The notes beneath the pieces are model-generated. The model did no database searches, was not told the DNA's origin, and saw nothing but the letters and a program-made list of their open reading frames with translations. 7,136 nt of DNA. It comes from Betaproteobacteria bacterium UBA6904 (GTDB lineage: Bacteria > Pseudomonadota > Gammaproteobacteria > Burkholderiales > SG8-39). Every line of letters starts with the position of its first letter. Positions within the stretch are counted from its first letter, which is position 1. Positions 6,275 to 7,136 of this stretch are shown here, piece by piece. Made by a program: the position numbers and the translations under genes. The DNA is taken from the NCBI GenBank assembly GCA_002451175.1, contig DKBI01000034.1, forward strand, positions 18,187-25,322, written 5' to 3'.

Positions 6275-7136
6275 GCTGGATTGCAGGCGCAGACGTCGGC
6301 GGCACCTTCACGGACCTGATTGCGCTCGACCCGGTCACCGGGGAAGTGCGGCTGGCGAAAGTGCCGACCACGATCGAAAACCAGGCGTTCGGCGTGCTGC
6401 GCGCGCTGGAGGAGGCGCGCGTCGCGCTGAGCCGCCTCGCCCTCATCGTGCACGGCACGACGACCACCACCAACGCGCTGCTCGAGCGCAAGCTTGCGCG
6501 CACGGGCCTCGTCACGACGCGCGGCTTCCGCGACGTGCTGGAACTCGGGCGGCGCACGCGCCCGAACGCCTACGGGCTGCGCGGCTGGTTCGAGCCGCTG
6601 ATTCCGCGGGAGCTGCGCCTCGAGGTCGCGGAGCGCATGGACGCCGAAGGCGAGATCGTCACTCCGCTGGACGAACGCGCCGTCCGTGAAGCCGTCGAGC
6701 GGCTCGCGGCGGCGGGGTGCGAATCGCTCGTCATCCATTTTCTGCACAGCTACATCAACCCGGCGCACGAGCGGCGCGCCCTCGAGATCGCGCGCGAAAT
6801 CTGGCCGAGCCGCTACGTGACCGCGGGCCACGCGATCCTCTCCGAGTACCGCGAGTACGAGCGCGGCGTCACCGCCGCAGTGAACGCCTCGGTGCAGCCC
6901 ATCCTCGATCGCTACCTGAAGACGCTCTCGGATGAACTGAAGTCGCGCGGCTTCGCGAGCGACCTGCTGGTCATGCAGGGCAACGGCGGCACGGTCTCTG
7001 CGCCGATGGCGGCCGACGCGGCCGTGAACACGGTGATGTCGGGGCCGGCGTCCGGCGTGATCGCGGCGGCGTACTCCGCCACCGCCGCCGGATTCACGCA
7101 CGCCATCACCTACGACATGGGCGGCACCTCGACCGA
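6271..7136 (+). CDS. hyuA: Hydantoinase/oxoprolinase A subunit (HyuA-like), 3' end missing
   Basis: The first 288 residues of a protein whose family is usually near 700 residues. It runs open off the right edge. HyuA-type subunits carry the ATP site of enzymes that open lactam-like rings (5-oxoproline, N-methylhydantoin) or carboxylate ketones (acetone, acetophenone), normally with a HyuB partner. Visible motifs: GADVGGTFTDLI (6-17), the phosphate-binding loop of the sugar kinase/actin-like fold; HGTTTTTNALLER (61-73); TTRGFRDVLELGR (82-94); SEYREYERGVTAAVNA (191-206); MQGNGG (235-240); MSGPASG (256-262); and YDMGGTST (281-288), the start of a second nucleotide-contacting motif. All are intact. 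The protein is expected to be cytoplasmic. The ATG at 6271 gives the standard N-terminus and overlaps the transporter stop. There is no clear ribosome site, so coupling is likely. The substrate cannot be told from this half. Confidence 0.92.
   Translation, partial: MSWIAGADVGGTFTDLIALDPVTGEVRLAKVPTTIENQAFGVLRALEEARVALSRLALIVHGTTTTTNALLERKLARTGLVTTRGFRDVLELGRRTRPNAYGLRGWFEPLIPRELRLEVAERMDAEGEIVTPLDERAVREAVERLAAAGCESLVIHFLHSYINPAHERRALEIAREIWPSRYVTAGHAILSEYREYERGVTAAVNASVQPILDRYLKTLSDELKSRGFASDLLVMQGNGGTVSAPMAADAAVNTVMSGPASGVIAAAYSATAAGFTHAITYDMGGTST

Noticed and set aside
3..7136. Mobile element, CRISPR array, tRNA or rRNA
   Set aside because: I saw no transposase or integrase motifs, no regularly spaced repeats and no RNA-gene signatures on either strand.

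Overview
This is a high-GC bacterial window that is almost fully coding on the + strand. The base composition, codon use, a stand-alone UPF0280 protein and a LivH-LivM fused permease suggest a betaproteobacterium, most likely Burkholderiales-like. That placement is inference, because there is no rRNA or other taxonomic marker here.

Layout, all on +: (1) the 3' part of a UPF0280 (ApbE-superfamily) gene, cut by the left edge; (2) a secreted Leu/Ile/Val-type (HAAT family) substrate-binding protein; (3) a 118-nt gap with two strong RNA hairpins, a bulged REP-like palindrome and then an intrinsic-terminator-like stem with a T tract; (4) one long permease gene encoding LivH and LivM halves as a single polypeptide; (5) a LivG-type ATPase; (6) a LivF-type ATPase; (7) a ten-helix-type BASS/SBF (bile acid:sodium symporter-like) membrane protein with a GTG start; (8) the 5' part of a hydantoinase/oxoprolinase A subunit (HyuA), cut by the right edge.

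Gene junctions are very tight. There are ATGA stop/start overlaps at 725-728, 3872-3875 and 6271-6274, an 8-nt overlap at 4608-4615 and a 17-nt gap at 5310-5326. This points to one operon, with the SBP/permease gap as its only internal regulatory break. That break has the right layout to give much more binding protein than membrane complex.

The likely theme is uptake of a small amide- or lactam-like nitrogen compound by the ABC importer, followed by ATP-dependent ring opening by HyuA (with a HyuB presumably beyond the right edge). The BASS-like carrier would be a second transporter for the substrate or product, and UPF0280 an accessory protein of unknown function. The substrate cannot be read from the sequence. 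I saw no mobile element, CRISPR array, tRNA or rRNA.
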